Assembly (NCBI GenBank): GCA_949751835.1
Contig: CATKHK010000049.1
Span: 186,001-250,000 of the forward strand
DNA from: Blepharisma japonicum
Lineage: Eukaryota; Ciliophora; Heterotrichea; Heterotrichida; Blepharismidae
DNA length: 64,000 nt
Direction: 5' to 3'
Below are positions 1 to 9,156 of the stretch, one piece after another. The notes under the pieces were generated by a model, which saw only the letters and a program-made list of their open reading frames with translations, made no database searches and was not told the DNA's origin. A program made the translations under genes and the position numbers. Each line of letters opens with the position of its first letter. The stretch's first letter is position 1.

Positions 1-271
1 GGGAGATATGAAAATGAAATAGAAAATAATTTATACATTGCAGATAATTAAAATTAATTTATATGTGAAAAAGGCTAAAATTTTATATATCAGAATCTCA
101 TTTTTTCCACAAATTTTAAGAAATCTAAATTTCTTTATATCATGCACATGGATTGCCTGTCACTTTCAAACAAATTATATAATAGAAAATTATTGTATTT
201 AATAAATCATTTTAATACAATTTCTCAGAAATATACATAAATATTTGAGAAAATTAATTTTCTGATGAACG
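1..271. other. AT-rich left edge, no gene seen
   Basis: Very AT-rich sequence with frequent TAA and TAG in all frames. I see no open frame of useful length, even reading UGA as Trp. It lies upstream of the first family A relic and could be decayed array sequence, but I cannot align it to anything else in the window. Confidence 0.5.
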
Positions 272-286
272 TTTTTTCCATTAAAA
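272..286 (+). promoter_or_regulatory. Conserved family A leader, copy 1
   Basis: The block TTTTTTCCATTAAAA lies directly before the ATG of a family A relic. The same block stands before the intact copies at 1397 and 4800. It could be an initiator or 5' UTR element, or simply retained duplicate sequence. Confidence 0.4.
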
Positions 287-457
287 ATGGACAACGCAAG
301 CAGCATAACTCAGAATCCTGCTAGTTGAGCCTCAATAAATTGTGTCCATATAGATGAAATTCCAGCCCATTCTCCTAAACAAAATCGCACAATGAGAAAA
401 TTTCTTAGCTTATCACATTCAGAGAAGTACAGAATATTGTTAAGCTTTATTAAATAG
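287..457 (+). pseudogene. Family A relic, 5' part with internal deletion
   Basis: The frame opens MDNASSITQN and reads one TGA as Trp. It keeps the family blocks IDEIPA and a form of RKFLSLSHSEKYRI seen in the intact gene at 1397. Straight after KYRI it jumps into sequence matching the 3' flank of the 1397 gene (TTAAGCTTTATTAAATAG) and stops. The middle of the gene and its C-terminal zinc-ribbon half are therefore missing, as after one deletion joining codon ~50 to the 3' UTR. It could still make a ~56-residue peptide, but it looks like a dead copy. Confidence 0.7.
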
Positions 458-870
458 CATTTAGATATCATATGGATAAGTTATTAAATTAGGCTTTTAT
501 ATTTGCAAAGAGGAATAGTAATTATCAAGATCATTATATTTGTAAAAATGGAGTAAATAGCTGATTGGATAAAATGTAAAAATAATTAATAGCATTTATT
601 AATATTATTGATAGCTAATTAAGATTTTAAATTATTACTGATTTAAAAACTATTAAATTTAATAGCCAAGCTATCAAATTTTAATTGTTTTTAAGCAAAA
701 AAATAAAAATTTAGATCTTTTTTAAGGATTGGAAAAAATATGTGTATATCAAAATTCATAAAATCGCAACAGGTTTTTTGAGTTATATTGGTAGAGTATT
801 AAATTACCTTTGGATTATTCAACAGTCCTCTTAAGGTGCTTTATTTGTATTGTATTTATTATTTCTTCTG
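440..870 (+). repeat. 3' flank repeat, copy 1
   Basis: This diverged stretch aligns with ~2010-2415 downstream of the intact family A gene. Shared blocks include TAAGCTTTATTAAATAGCA, ATCATTATATTTGTAAA, and a block near the end reading ACCTTTGGATTATTCA here and ACCTTTTGATCATTCATT in the other copy. It shows that the duplication unit included non-coding DNA. Confidence 0.6.
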
Positions 871-1381
871 CTAGAGACGAAGTTTTTCATCGCTTATATG
901 ATTAATCTTACGAATATATTTGAAAGTAAAAATAGTACAATTTTTACAAGTTTTTGTTTACTCATGGGATGGAGCTAATTCTATTTGAAATTGCCAATAA
1001 AGAAGAAAAAATCAAATGAATTTAGCTTAAATTTAATGGAGCTATCTCACCTTAAATATTAAGTTTAGGTAGCTTTCTACAAAGCTATTTAAAATATAAA
1101 TCGATTAAATTTTAAAATCAACTTCAGATCATTTTTGTAAGCATAAATTTATATTTTAATTTATAGGGGAAAGGAGACTTTTATTTTATTAGACCAGCAA
1201 TTTTATTATTTTGCCAAAAAACAATTTCCTTGGAAATCTAAATTTCAAGATACATTGCTTGATATTTCAAAACGAATTATGCTTCTAAAATTATAGTGTC
1301 TAAATCATTTAATTAATTTAAACTTTTGGAAACAAAAATAAATATTTGAAAAACCAACTTGCTGGTCTATATCAGCAGAAT
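871..1381. other. AT-rich spacer, no gene seen
   Basis: No open frame longer than a few tens of codons in any frame with TAA and TAG as stops. Contains short A/T runs only. It separates the first family A relic from the intact copy. Confidence 0.5.
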
Positions 1382-1396
1382 TTTTTTCCATTAAAA
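1382..1396 (+). promoter_or_regulatory. Conserved family A leader, copy 2
   Basis: TTTTTTCCATTAAAA directly precedes the ATG of the intact copy. The frame stays open upstream of this ATG, so the block could encode FFPLK. Residues further upstream do not match the other copies, however, so I favour a non-coding leader. Confidence 0.4.
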
Positions 1397-1939
1397 ATGG
1401 AAACTCAGAATCTTACAAGAGGAGCTTCACCAGATGAGGCCCAAATAGATGAAATTCCAGCCCCTCCTTCCAAGCGAGCAAACAAAATTAGAAAGTCTCT
1501 TAGCTTAAGCGACTCTGAGAAGTACAGAATAAAGGAAAAAAATATAATTTCTCCTATCATCAGCACACATAAGAGACACCCAAATCTAATGAATAAAATT
1601 ATGCCTTACAATGATAGATTAGAGCAAGAAACTCATCAAGAGGTAACAATATTTACAGAAGACCCTGACATTTATTATGCAGAAAATTCTGGGAAAAACA
1701 TAGTTGATATAGCAAGGATAAGAAATATCAATGAGAAAAATGATCAGTTATTAGCTCGAAGGTTCAATAAAGCTCATTGAAAACAATGTAAAATATGCAA
1801 AAAATTTGCATATTTTAAAAATAATGTTTGCATAAATTGCAAAAAGCAGCCAGATATGGAGGCAGACAGTAGAAAGGCAGATAGATGTTTAATTCTATTT
1901 ACATCCTTTTGCTGCTGTTTGCTGAATATTGGTAATTAG
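1397..1939 (+). CDS. Family A small Cys-rich protein, intact copy
   Basis: A 180-residue protein I do not recognise. TGA at 1778 is read as Trp; without this the protein loses its best-conserved part. The N-terminal half is polar and probably disordered, with blocks DEIPAPP, RKSLSLSDSEKYRIK, MPYND and IFTED shared with the copy at 4800. The C-terminal ~50 residues hold CKICKKFAYFKNNVCINC, a zinc-ribbon-like CxxC...CxxC, then ADRC and a hydrophobic Cys-rich end (SFCCCLLNIGN). The CCC run could be a palmitoylation or membrane-contact site; this is inference. ATG 1397 is chosen because similarity to the other copies begins there. It ends in TAG, an argument against UAG coding for Gln here. The array of intact and dead copies suggests recent birth and decay. 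Confidence 0.75.
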
Positions 1940-2000
1940 GATAATTAATTGAAATTTCAATTATTTCTAAACTTAATGCAACTTAAATTTAATCCTAAAT

Positions 2001-2415
2001 GAAATATTAAGCTTTATTAAATAGCACTTAGACATCTTTCAATTAGCATTTTATATTTTACCAAGAGAAGTAGAATAGTAAAATCATTATATTTGTAAAG
2101 TTTGGTGCAAAAAGTGATCGGGTGAAAAAATAAAATTAATTAATTAGTTTAATAAAATTGTGAACCAATAGGATTCTTAAATTACTAATGTCTTAAATCT
2201 ATATAATTGAATGTGAAGCCATAGAGTTTTTAATAGTCCATGAAGCTTATAAGAGAAAAATAGATATAAAGTTAATTCAAGAATTAGAACAAAGTTCTGC
2301 ATTTTTAAAACTCATGATGACTTAAAAAGCCACACAAGGCTATGATTTGGATGATAGAATATCCTACCTTTTGATCATTCATTGGACTCCTTAAAGGTGC
2401 CATTTAATTGTAAAA
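2001..2415 (+). repeat. 3' flank repeat, copy 2
   Basis: Aligns with ~440-870 and lies downstream of the intact family A gene. It carries no open frame of note. In copy 1 this sequence is fused directly to the truncated coding region, which fixes the deletion junction there. Confidence 0.6.
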
Positions 2416-2630
2416 TATTTAGCCATTTAAAATCAATTTTAATAAAATTAAAAATTTCCCATGTGAAATGCATTAGGTTTGAAGATTTTATTCCATGCAA
2501 CTTATTAAATAGCCAAATTTATCTGTTAATCAAAAAAATTTTTTTATTTTAAATTATAATAGTTCTTTAGATTCAATATTTTTTGTCAATTAAAATAAAC
2601 ATATTGTGGAAAATGATATGCTCCTACTAA
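2416..2630. other. AT-rich spacer, no gene seen
   Basis: Homopolymer-rich spacer between the 3' flank repeat and the next family A fragment. If it once held the 5' half of that copy, nothing recognisable remains. Confidence 0.4.
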
Positions 2631-2849
2631 ATATGCACAGTTAGCTTGACAAAAACTGATGAAGTACACATTTATGCAATTAAGTCTACTCGTAGATCAA
2701 CTAGGTCATATTTCATAAAATGTAATAGATATTCGTTTCACAAAAATAATATCTGCGTAAGATGTAAAAATGCAGATGATGGGCAAGGAGATAGATTTGG
2801 GATTTTATTAGCAGCTTGCCTTTACCGTGTGATTAGCATTGGTAACTAA
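2631..2849 (+). pseudogene. Family A relic, 3' part only
   Basis: This open frame has no ATG and follows a TAA at 2628. Its end matches the family A C-terminus: KCNRYSFHKNNICVRCKN, then GDRFGILLAACLYRVISIGN. All four zinc-ribbon cysteines remain, but the CCC run has become a single Cys. The N-terminal half, with leader and start codon, is absent, so I call it a 3' fragment. An alternative is a live short protein starting from a non-ATG codon or an unseen upstream exon. Confidence 0.65.
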
Positions 2850-3144
2850 ATTAATTACTTATTGATGATATAATTCCTTTAAAGTTTAGGTGCGACACAC
2901 CTGATATGATAGTACTCTAAATATACTTATTTATTGTGAATGAAAATTTCACTAATGGCTGTTAAAAATTTTTTAAAGTTGGAAATACCAAGATAGCATG
3001 CAATTATTAAATTTAAGAATTGCTAACACCTATCATAAATTGTATTTTGGGATCAATTTAATATTTTAAAATAAAAAAAATTTAAATTAACTAAATTTTA
3101 AAAGGATTATAAGAGTGAGAGAATCAAAATGAGTTATTATTTCA

Positions 3145-3920
3145 ATGAAAAGTGACACAGTACTAGGGAAGCCTCTAATCATCTTGATGAAAAGTTTAAT
3201 GAAAATCTCTCAAAAGCTCCTGGATTCGGAATTGATTGATTAAGTGCAGGAATTTAATCAGGTGAGAAGAAGCATTTACTAGAAATTTATTTTTGGTTAG
3301 CGTATATACTCAAGAGAAGGGACTTTGGAGTTTCGAAATCAGCTATGCAAGCTAAGCACACATTCATAGACTAACCCTTTAAGAATATGTTTTCTGAAAG
3401 ATGATTTCGAATGCGAATTTAACATGAAATCACAAACACTTAATCTTGAACAACCACCACTATTTTATCTTTCTAGCAGCTTTTTTGTCCAAAGTCAAAT
3501 ATTCCATCTTATAGGAGTCACCAAATTTTACTTCTACTACCTTACAGATTTCATCTCATGTCTTGGCTATTCTTGGCCCTAAAAGAACTTTTTAAGCCTA
3601 GAATCTCTAAAATTAGCTTATAATTTTTGTAAAGGATCAGATATTGATAAAGAAAGCTTGCCTATTGACATTAGCAAATATAAGACATTTGAAGATGACA
3701 GGAAAGAAAAATTGAAAAAAGATGAAATGAAACATTCAATAATTTAGCGTCTTTTAAAATCAAGTTTAAGCAATAATAAACAAAATTAATTGTGCAATTA
3801 CCTTTCATTAGAGGAAAGCTAATAATTAAAACTTTATAGAAATTGAAGGACTGTTATATTTAACACGAAGTAATGCTATACTCCAGCTCATAAGATCATT
3901 ATCTTTAATTTTATTCTGGC
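3145..3920 (+). pseudogene. Decayed copy of the BAH-PHD-TFS2M gene
   Basis: The DNA aligns over most of its length with the intact gene at 6816-8231, about 3.7 kb downstream. The start context is shared (GAATCAAAA...TTTCAATG), as are the first codons (MKSDTVLGK against MESDTLVGK). Later it keeps CTTACAGATTT near the zinc-finger end, then GCTTGCCTATTGACATTAG, AAATATAA and GAAATTGAAGG. The reading frame is broken by several stops and indels, including TAA and TAG within the first 120 bases. Similarity fades near 3920, roughly one third into the TFS2M domain, so the 3' end is lost or unrecognisable. Confidence 0.75.
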
Positions 3921-4784
3921 AGTCCCTGATTAATAGTTTTCATAAATAAAGGGATTTTGTGAAATAAATAATGGGCAATTGCAAGTTTCATTTACAGAAA
4001 TTGCGATTTTTATCAATATAATATTCCATTTCTTATAAATTTCTATATCTAATGACAATTTGCCAGCTTTAATTGGTAAATTCGTTCTAAATTGATTGGA
4101 GTGCTTATTTATAAGATATTTTACGGACACAATGCTATAGTTTAATTTTGAAATAAAATTATTTATTGGCTACTCAATCTTTCAAAGGATAATAAAGGTA
4201 GTAAATCGATAAAAGAATTTATTTTTCTAATTAACTAGTAGTATTAGTTGTATTTTTTTGAGATATCTTCACTGTTTCTTCGAATTTATGATTATCCAAA
4301 TCGTTCTTTGGTTTCCTTTATTATTTTGATATCCATTTTATTTCCCCCAAAAATTCTGCAAAATGGCTAAAGAGACTTTAGTAAAAATTTATGTTATCTC
4401 AAGATTTTACTGAAAATAAATAGATAGGATGATACGATATATATAAATAAAGAAGAGAATTTGGCAGCGTAGCGTTCTAGGAATATCTTACTTGCTTTGC
4501 TTTTTAAAAAGTGTTATCTTATAGCTCTTTGAAATTATATCGTGTAAAATTATTTAAAACACGATTAATAATCTTAATTAGACAATCATAAAAACTCCGA
4601 GCTCATTTTTGCAATACAATCGTTTTTTCAATTCGATAATTTCAATCTTTTTAAGACTTATAGAGACTCTCTAAATAATATATTTTTCAGTATTTTTATT
4701 TTAAAACTTCACTGAGCTGCTATCTCCTTATTATAAAGTGAAAAACATGCACTTCTAAATGATCCATATTTGTACCGTATAATA
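3921..4784. other. Spacer after family B pseudogene, no gene seen
   Basis: AT-rich, with no convincing open frame. A 66-codon minus-strand frame at 3930-4130 lacks an ATG at its edge and has no recognisable features, so it is not annotated. The sequence may be decayed 3' parts of the pseudogene. Confidence 0.4.
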
Positions 4785-4799
4785 TTTTTTCCAATAAAA
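4785..4799 (+). promoter_or_regulatory. Conserved family A leader, copy 3
   Basis: TTTTTTCCAATAAAA directly before ATG 4800. It differs by one base from the block before the copies at 287 and 1397. Confidence 0.4.
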
Positions 4800-5354
4800 A
4801 TGAACTTTGAAAGCGAAGTAGCCCAACCTCTTACAAGTAGATACACATTGATCGAGACAAGAATCGATGAACAAGCTCCTCCTTCTCCTTCTCCTTCACC
4901 TAAACCCATAAGCCGACTTAGAAGATTTCTAAGTTTAAAAAGCTCAAAAAAATACAAAATAAAAAATGACCAAGTGATAACAACTGCAGAAAAGGCACAT
5001 AAGATAAATACACACAGAAATAATGCTATCATGCCTTATAATGATAGCAACGATCAAAATGCTAACACGGAGATGCTAATTTTCACTGAAGGCTCTGAAA
5101 GCCATTTTACAGAAATTTTGGGAGTAGACTTGTTAGACCTTAAAAAACTGAGAAAAGACAAAGAAAATATTAATGGACCATCAGATCAAAGAAAAACTAA
5201 AGATCATTTTAAAATTTGCATAAAATGCAGGAAATTCGCCTATCATAAAAACAACACTTGCATGATTTGCGAAAACATTTCAGACAGGTCTGCAGATCGA
5301 TGTGGAATGTTACTAGCTTCCTTTTGCTGTTGCATACTAAGTATTGGAAGTTAA
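4800..5354 (+). CDS. Family A small Cys-rich protein, second intact copy
   Basis: A 184-residue paralogue of the protein at 1397, with no in-frame TGA. Shared blocks in order: TRIDEQAPPSPSPSPKP (Pro-rich), RRFLSLKSSKKYKIK (basic), IMPYND, IFTEG, then CIKCRKFAYHKNNTCMIC, ADRCGMLLASFCCCILSIGS. The C-terminal quarter is much better conserved than the rest, so it is probably the functional part: a zinc-ribbon-like module followed by a hydrophobic CCC segment. Similarity to the other copy starts at this ATG and the leader block just before it. I know no family with this layout. An ER or plasma-membrane-associated zinc-binding peptide is possible, but that is a guess. Confidence 0.75.
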   Translation: MNFESEVAQPLTSRYTLIETRIDEQAPPSPSPSPKPISRLRRFLSLKSSKKYKIKNDQVITTAEKAHKINTHRNNAIMPYNDSNDQNANTEMLIFTEGSESHFTEILGVDLLDLKKLRKDKENINGPSDQRKTKDHFKICIKCRKFAYHKNNTCMICENISDRSADRCGMLLASFCCCILSIGS

Positions 5355-5739
5355 AAAACTATTTAATCAATTGTAATTCTTTAAAAATTTCTTAGTCTGA
5401 ACCAAGTGAGAGGAATCTATAAATTCTTAAGGTCCAAGTGCTATTATTGGTAGCTCAAAGAGAATTCTGATTGATGCTGAAGGTAGAAGATTCTCTAATG
5501 GCTGTGAAAGAATACAACTCGTTGCTTAGAGCAATGCTACGATAGACGAGACAGCAAGAAAAGCGGGATATTATTTAATAAAATTAGCCAAATTTTTAAT
5601 GTTCCCAGAATTGAAATTTTCCCGAAATTTGACTATTTTATAGGGCGAAACATAATCTAAAGGCAGCGTTATGTTGAAGAAAAATATTCCTATAGGAGAA
5701 AAAGTGCAAATTCTCCCATCGAAAGCATTATACGAAATT
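5355..5739. other. Spacer with possible decayed family A sequence
   Basis: No usable open frame. The stretch from about 5640 onward leads into the next family A relic and may be its decayed N-terminal half, but alignment is weak. Confidence 0.35.
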
Positions 5740-6060
5740 TGTATAAAAATAGCGCAATAATGCCCTACAATGAGATTGGAGTAGAAGAAGTATCAAGAGG
5801 CATTAATATTACTAAAAATTCTTATTAGCCATTTTACAGAAAATTTAGAATAACTATACATATCTCTAATGGGAAAAAAATGGCAAAAACTTTAGCCAAC
5901 TGTGCTCTCAAAGGTCAAACAGATCGTATTTTTAAAAATGCAAAAGTGTAAGAGAAGTTCTCTTGCACAAAAATAATTTTTGCATAAAATGCAAAACGAA
6001 GAAGAAGAGCCTAGCAGATAGGGTGCTTTATCAGTAGCTTGCTCTGGAAATAAAATTAAA
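5740..6060 (+). pseudogene. Family A relic with frameshifts and stops
   Basis: Recognisable pieces in family order: AIMPYNE near 5755 (the MPYND block), a stretch like HFTEI near 5825 written across a stop, and near 5940-6030 a frame giving CKSVREVLLHKNNFCIKCKTK then LADR, ending in TAG. The first CxxC is reduced to one Cys and several TAA/TAG codons interrupt the frame. The hydrophobic C-terminus is lost. This is a clear dead copy of the protein at 4800. Confidence 0.65.
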
Positions 6061-6154
6061 TATAGATAAATTTTGAGTACTAAAGCTACTGCTAGCCATC
6101 TCTTGTAAATCAAAATTATAATTGTGAGAATTATATCTGAATCTAGTCTAAATA

Positions 6155-6205
6155 TTTTTTCTAATAAAAATAGTTATTAATCTTGATAAAAAATAGCCTG
6201 ACCTA
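6155..6205 (+). pseudogene. Family A 5' relic with destroyed start codon
   Basis: The leader survives as TTTTTTCTAATAAAA at 6155-6169, but the following ATG has become ATA. The next ~35 bases still resemble the start of the 4800 copy (an AGCCTGACC-like block against AGCCCAACC), then similarity ends. It marks the remains of one more copy. Confidence 0.45.
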
Positions 6206-6815
6206 AATAAATTCTTTTTAATAAGATTTTATTATTCTTATATTTTCTCATTTTTCATAATACAATTTTTCAGCTAACATAAATTTTAAAAGTTTACCAT
6301 CCAATAAAATATCACCTACTAAAGGTTTTCAGCTTACTCTAGCATTGACGTCCAATGCTCTGGCTTCGAATAAATGAGCCTTCGGTTTCAAATTTTAATT
6401 TTTGGCTGTAATTTAAGCTCTCAAACACACAAACTTTGGTTGTTCAGTCACCCTAAAGAACGATCAAGATTTTGTTTCTCAATCTTAAAAATTATTTTCA
6501 ACCATATATTTAAATTCATTGTACAAAAATATTTAATTTAATTTTTTTGCTTGTTCTAAATAGATTAATTTCTCACTTTTAAAAGAGATGGATAAGCATC
6601 CACACAGTTAATCAAAATTGGCAAAAGAAATCAGTCTAATTTATTGCTTCTTTATATTAGATCCTTGAAAATAATATCTATTCAAGCACATAGCTTCCAA
6701 TGATATGCCATTTTATTATCAACTTAGTTATTTATTTAAAAATAATTATTTACATATTTAATTTTAATTATAAAAAATTATATGAGTGGGGGAATCAAAA
6801 TTAGATATAATTTCA
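6206..6815. other. AT-rich spacer, no gene seen
   Basis: Region upstream of the intact BAH-PHD-TFS2M gene. The last ~30 bases (GGGGAATCAAAATTAG...TTTCA) are conserved upstream of the pseudogene copy at 3145 and probably include the 5' UTR. Otherwise no open frame or repeat was recognised. Confidence 0.45.
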
Positions 6816-8231
6816 ATGGAAAGTGATACATTAGTCGGGAAAGCTGTTAAGTATCTTGATGATAATTCTAATGAAAATTTCGCAGAAGTTCTTGGCTTAG
6901 GAAATGGATTCTTCAAGTGCCGAGATCTCATCAGGCCAGAAGATACAAAAGGTAATAATAAAGTAGTTGGGCGTCATATATATTGTGGAGACAGAGAACT
7001 TTACCGTGGAAACAATTTTTTCGAAATCAGCCAGTCCAAGGTCAAAGAATCCTACTCTTTAGTATCTCTTCAAGACTATCCTTCTTCAAAAGGATTTCTA
7101 GTCCGCCAATTTTACTATGAAAACACAAACTCTTTTAATCCTGAAAATCTTCCCCCAGTTTGCCTTTGCCAGCAGCCTCTCAACCCAGACGTCAAATTCA
7201 CGATCTGTCAGAAGTGCAATCAAATTTTCCACGACTCCTGCCTTACAGATTTTACCTCTTGTCCTGATTGCTCTTGACCTTTTAAAAGACAGCGTGTTGA
7301 CGTTCTTGACTTAGACTCCCCCAAAAAGCAGCAAAAATCTTTTACAAAAGCCCGGACAGTGAATAACGCTAGCTTGCCTATTGACGTCGACAAATATAAA
7401 ATTCTTGATGAAGACAGTAAAGAAAGATTGCAAGAAAACGTCCTGAAAACTCACAATAATTTTTTGTCTCTAAAATCAAGCTTAACCAATGAAGAAAATA
7501 TAAGACAACAATTAATTTGCAAAATTATCTGTGCTCTTTATCTTTCAATAGAAGAAAACAAGCAGCCAAAGCACTCTTATTCGATAAATAGCCTAGAAAA
7601 AAAAGCTATGGAAATTGAAGCGGCACTTTATTATTCAACAGGAAATAGCGCTTTCTCGACAGCTTATAAGGGGAAAGTAAGGTCATTGCTTTTTAACCTT
7701 TGTGATGAAAAAAACCCTGATTTTAGGTACGGAATTTTAAAAGGAGAAATTGACGCAAAAGAAGTGTCAAGGATGCAGTCAAAAGATATGGCTTCTTCTG
7801 CTATCAAAAATTTCAGACAGGAGCGGCAAAAGAAATATACAGAGGAAAACTTAGTTTTACCTGAATCTGGAGAAAAACTGATGGTTAAGACACGTAAAGG
7901 GGAAGCTGTTATTTCTATAAATGAAAATGAAGGCTTAGCTGATGAAACAAGTACGGATTTATTGGATTTGTTACTTAAAAAAACACCAAAAAAAGTAGAA
8001 GAGAGTGGGAGTGGAGATGTAGAAGAAGACCCATTTAATCCTGAAAGTTATACGCCAAGCAAGAAAGAAGTAAGAAATGGAGAAGGGACTAATCAGCAAA
8101 TTTACGAGATTGCTAAAGATTGGATGCCAAAGCCACTGATGAATAAGCTTAAAGAGACACTGGGGCATTATCTTGAGCAAGAGCAGTCAAATAGGATTCT
8201 ATCCAGAATTAAATTTCTTAGTTCTAAATAA
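6816..8231 (+). CDS. BAH-PHD-TFS2M chromatin/transcription protein
   Basis: A 471-residue protein. Residues ~20-110 look like a BAH domain (GRHIYCGDRELYRGNNFFE, a typical BAH core). Residues ~115-152 are a PHD-type zinc finger with C-x-C, CQKC, HDSC and CPDC pairs. TGA at 7275, read as Trp, follows CPDCS and joins the two halves in frame. Residues ~190-340 match the TFIIS central domain, with a signature like KVRSLLFNLCDEKNPDFRYG and MASSAIKNFRQER. The C-terminus is acidic. In known families BAH-PHD reads histone methylation, and TFS2M proteins such as Bye1 and PHF3 bind RNA polymerase II, so a link between chromatin marks and transcription elongation is likely. ATG 6816 is chosen over an upstream GTG because it is conserved in the pseudogene copy. 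In a ciliate such a protein might act in development; this is inference. Confidence 0.8.
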
Positions 8232-8428
8232 GTCTTAATGATTTTAATTAAATTCATTTGATTATGTAATGGAGTAACAAAAATAAAATAATCTAGCTTA
8301 AAATATATAATAAACAGATTATTAATTAAATTCTGACTTCTTAATATATTATGCTTCCATTAAACATTAATTTAAGTCCTTAAACTATTTATTTTAATTA
8401 ACCATAATAAAACGCAATTGATTTTTTC

Positions 8429-9082
8429 ATGAAAAGTATTGCAGTCAGAAGACAATCTCTTTCAAGAACTATGAATTTAAGTTATGCCTCTCCATCTCAC
8501 ACTCTTGGGCTGGCTATATCCAGGCCACATACAACTGGCTTCAAGGCTGCAAAAAGTAGAAGTGTTTCAGTTTTAAAAGCCCAAGAAGACTATGAAATGT
8601 ACCAAACAGCCTCAAAGCAGCTTGAAACCCTCACAAAATCTTTGAAAAATTTAAAGAAAAAAAAAGACGACCTGATGATATCCAATGAAAGCCTCCAACA
8701 GCAAATTGCTTCTTATATACAAGAATCCCAAAATATCAAGAGAAATCAAGAAAAGCTTCATAATGAATCTTTAAGAATAAGCAAACAAACCTTAAAGCTA
8801 GAAATGGAAAGATGCTCATTGAAAAAACCTATTCTCGTCATCGAAAAAGAAATCAGAAGTTTAGATCAAGATATCATAAATGGGGAAAATACTCGAAAAA
8901 ATGTGCAAGAAAAACAAGAATCTGTGAATAAAGAAGTAAATAAGCTGAAAAATGAAATAAAATTGGTGAAAACAAAATTAAAAGAAGAAGAGCAAGAAAA
9001 ATCAAGAATTTACGGACAGAATGATATGATTTTAGAAGAAATTGAAGCTCTAAGAAGAGAAATTGAAATACTGCGGTCATAG
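8429..9082 (+). CDS. Coiled-coil protein
   Basis: A 217-residue protein. The first ~45 residues are Ser/Arg-rich and basic (RRQSLSRTMNLSYASPSHTLG). From about residue 50 to the end it is almost continuous coiled coil with heptad Leu/Ile and many Lys/Glu (LTKSLKNLKKKKDDL, IEALRREIEILRS). There is no other domain. This size and layout are common in ciliary and basal-body accessory proteins, but I cannot name a family. It ends in TAG. No Trp codon occurs, so the code does not affect this call. Confidence 0.75.
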   Translation: MKSIAVRRQSLSRTMNLSYASPSHTLGLAISRPHTTGFKAAKSRSVSVLKAQEDYEMYQTASKQLETLTKSLKNLKKKKDDLMISNESLQQQIASYIQESQNIKRNQEKLHNESLRISKQTLKLEMERCSLKKPILVIEKEIRSLDQDIINGENTRKNVQEKQESVNKEVNKLKNEIKLVKTKLKEEEQEKSRIYGQNDMILEEIEALRREIEILRS

Positions 9083-9156
9083 CTTTTGGATAGTGTGTAA
9101 AATATTAAATTTTTTATTTGTAATTATTAGAAACTTTAAATTAACTTAAATATACA

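Noticed and set aside
2646-2849. Family A C-terminal fragment as a live gene
   Set aside because: No ATG and no leader; the first half is missing, so called a relic instead.
3930-4130. 66-codon minus-strand ORF
   Set aside because: No ATG at its edge, AT-rich, lies in decayed repeat DNA and has no recognisable feature.
4709-5032. 107-codon minus-strand ORF over the family A gene
   Set aside because: Antisense shadow of the intact copy at 4800; the plus-strand frame is conserved between copies.
5892-6113. 73-codon minus-strand ORF
   Set aside because: Antisense to the family A relic; no independent support.
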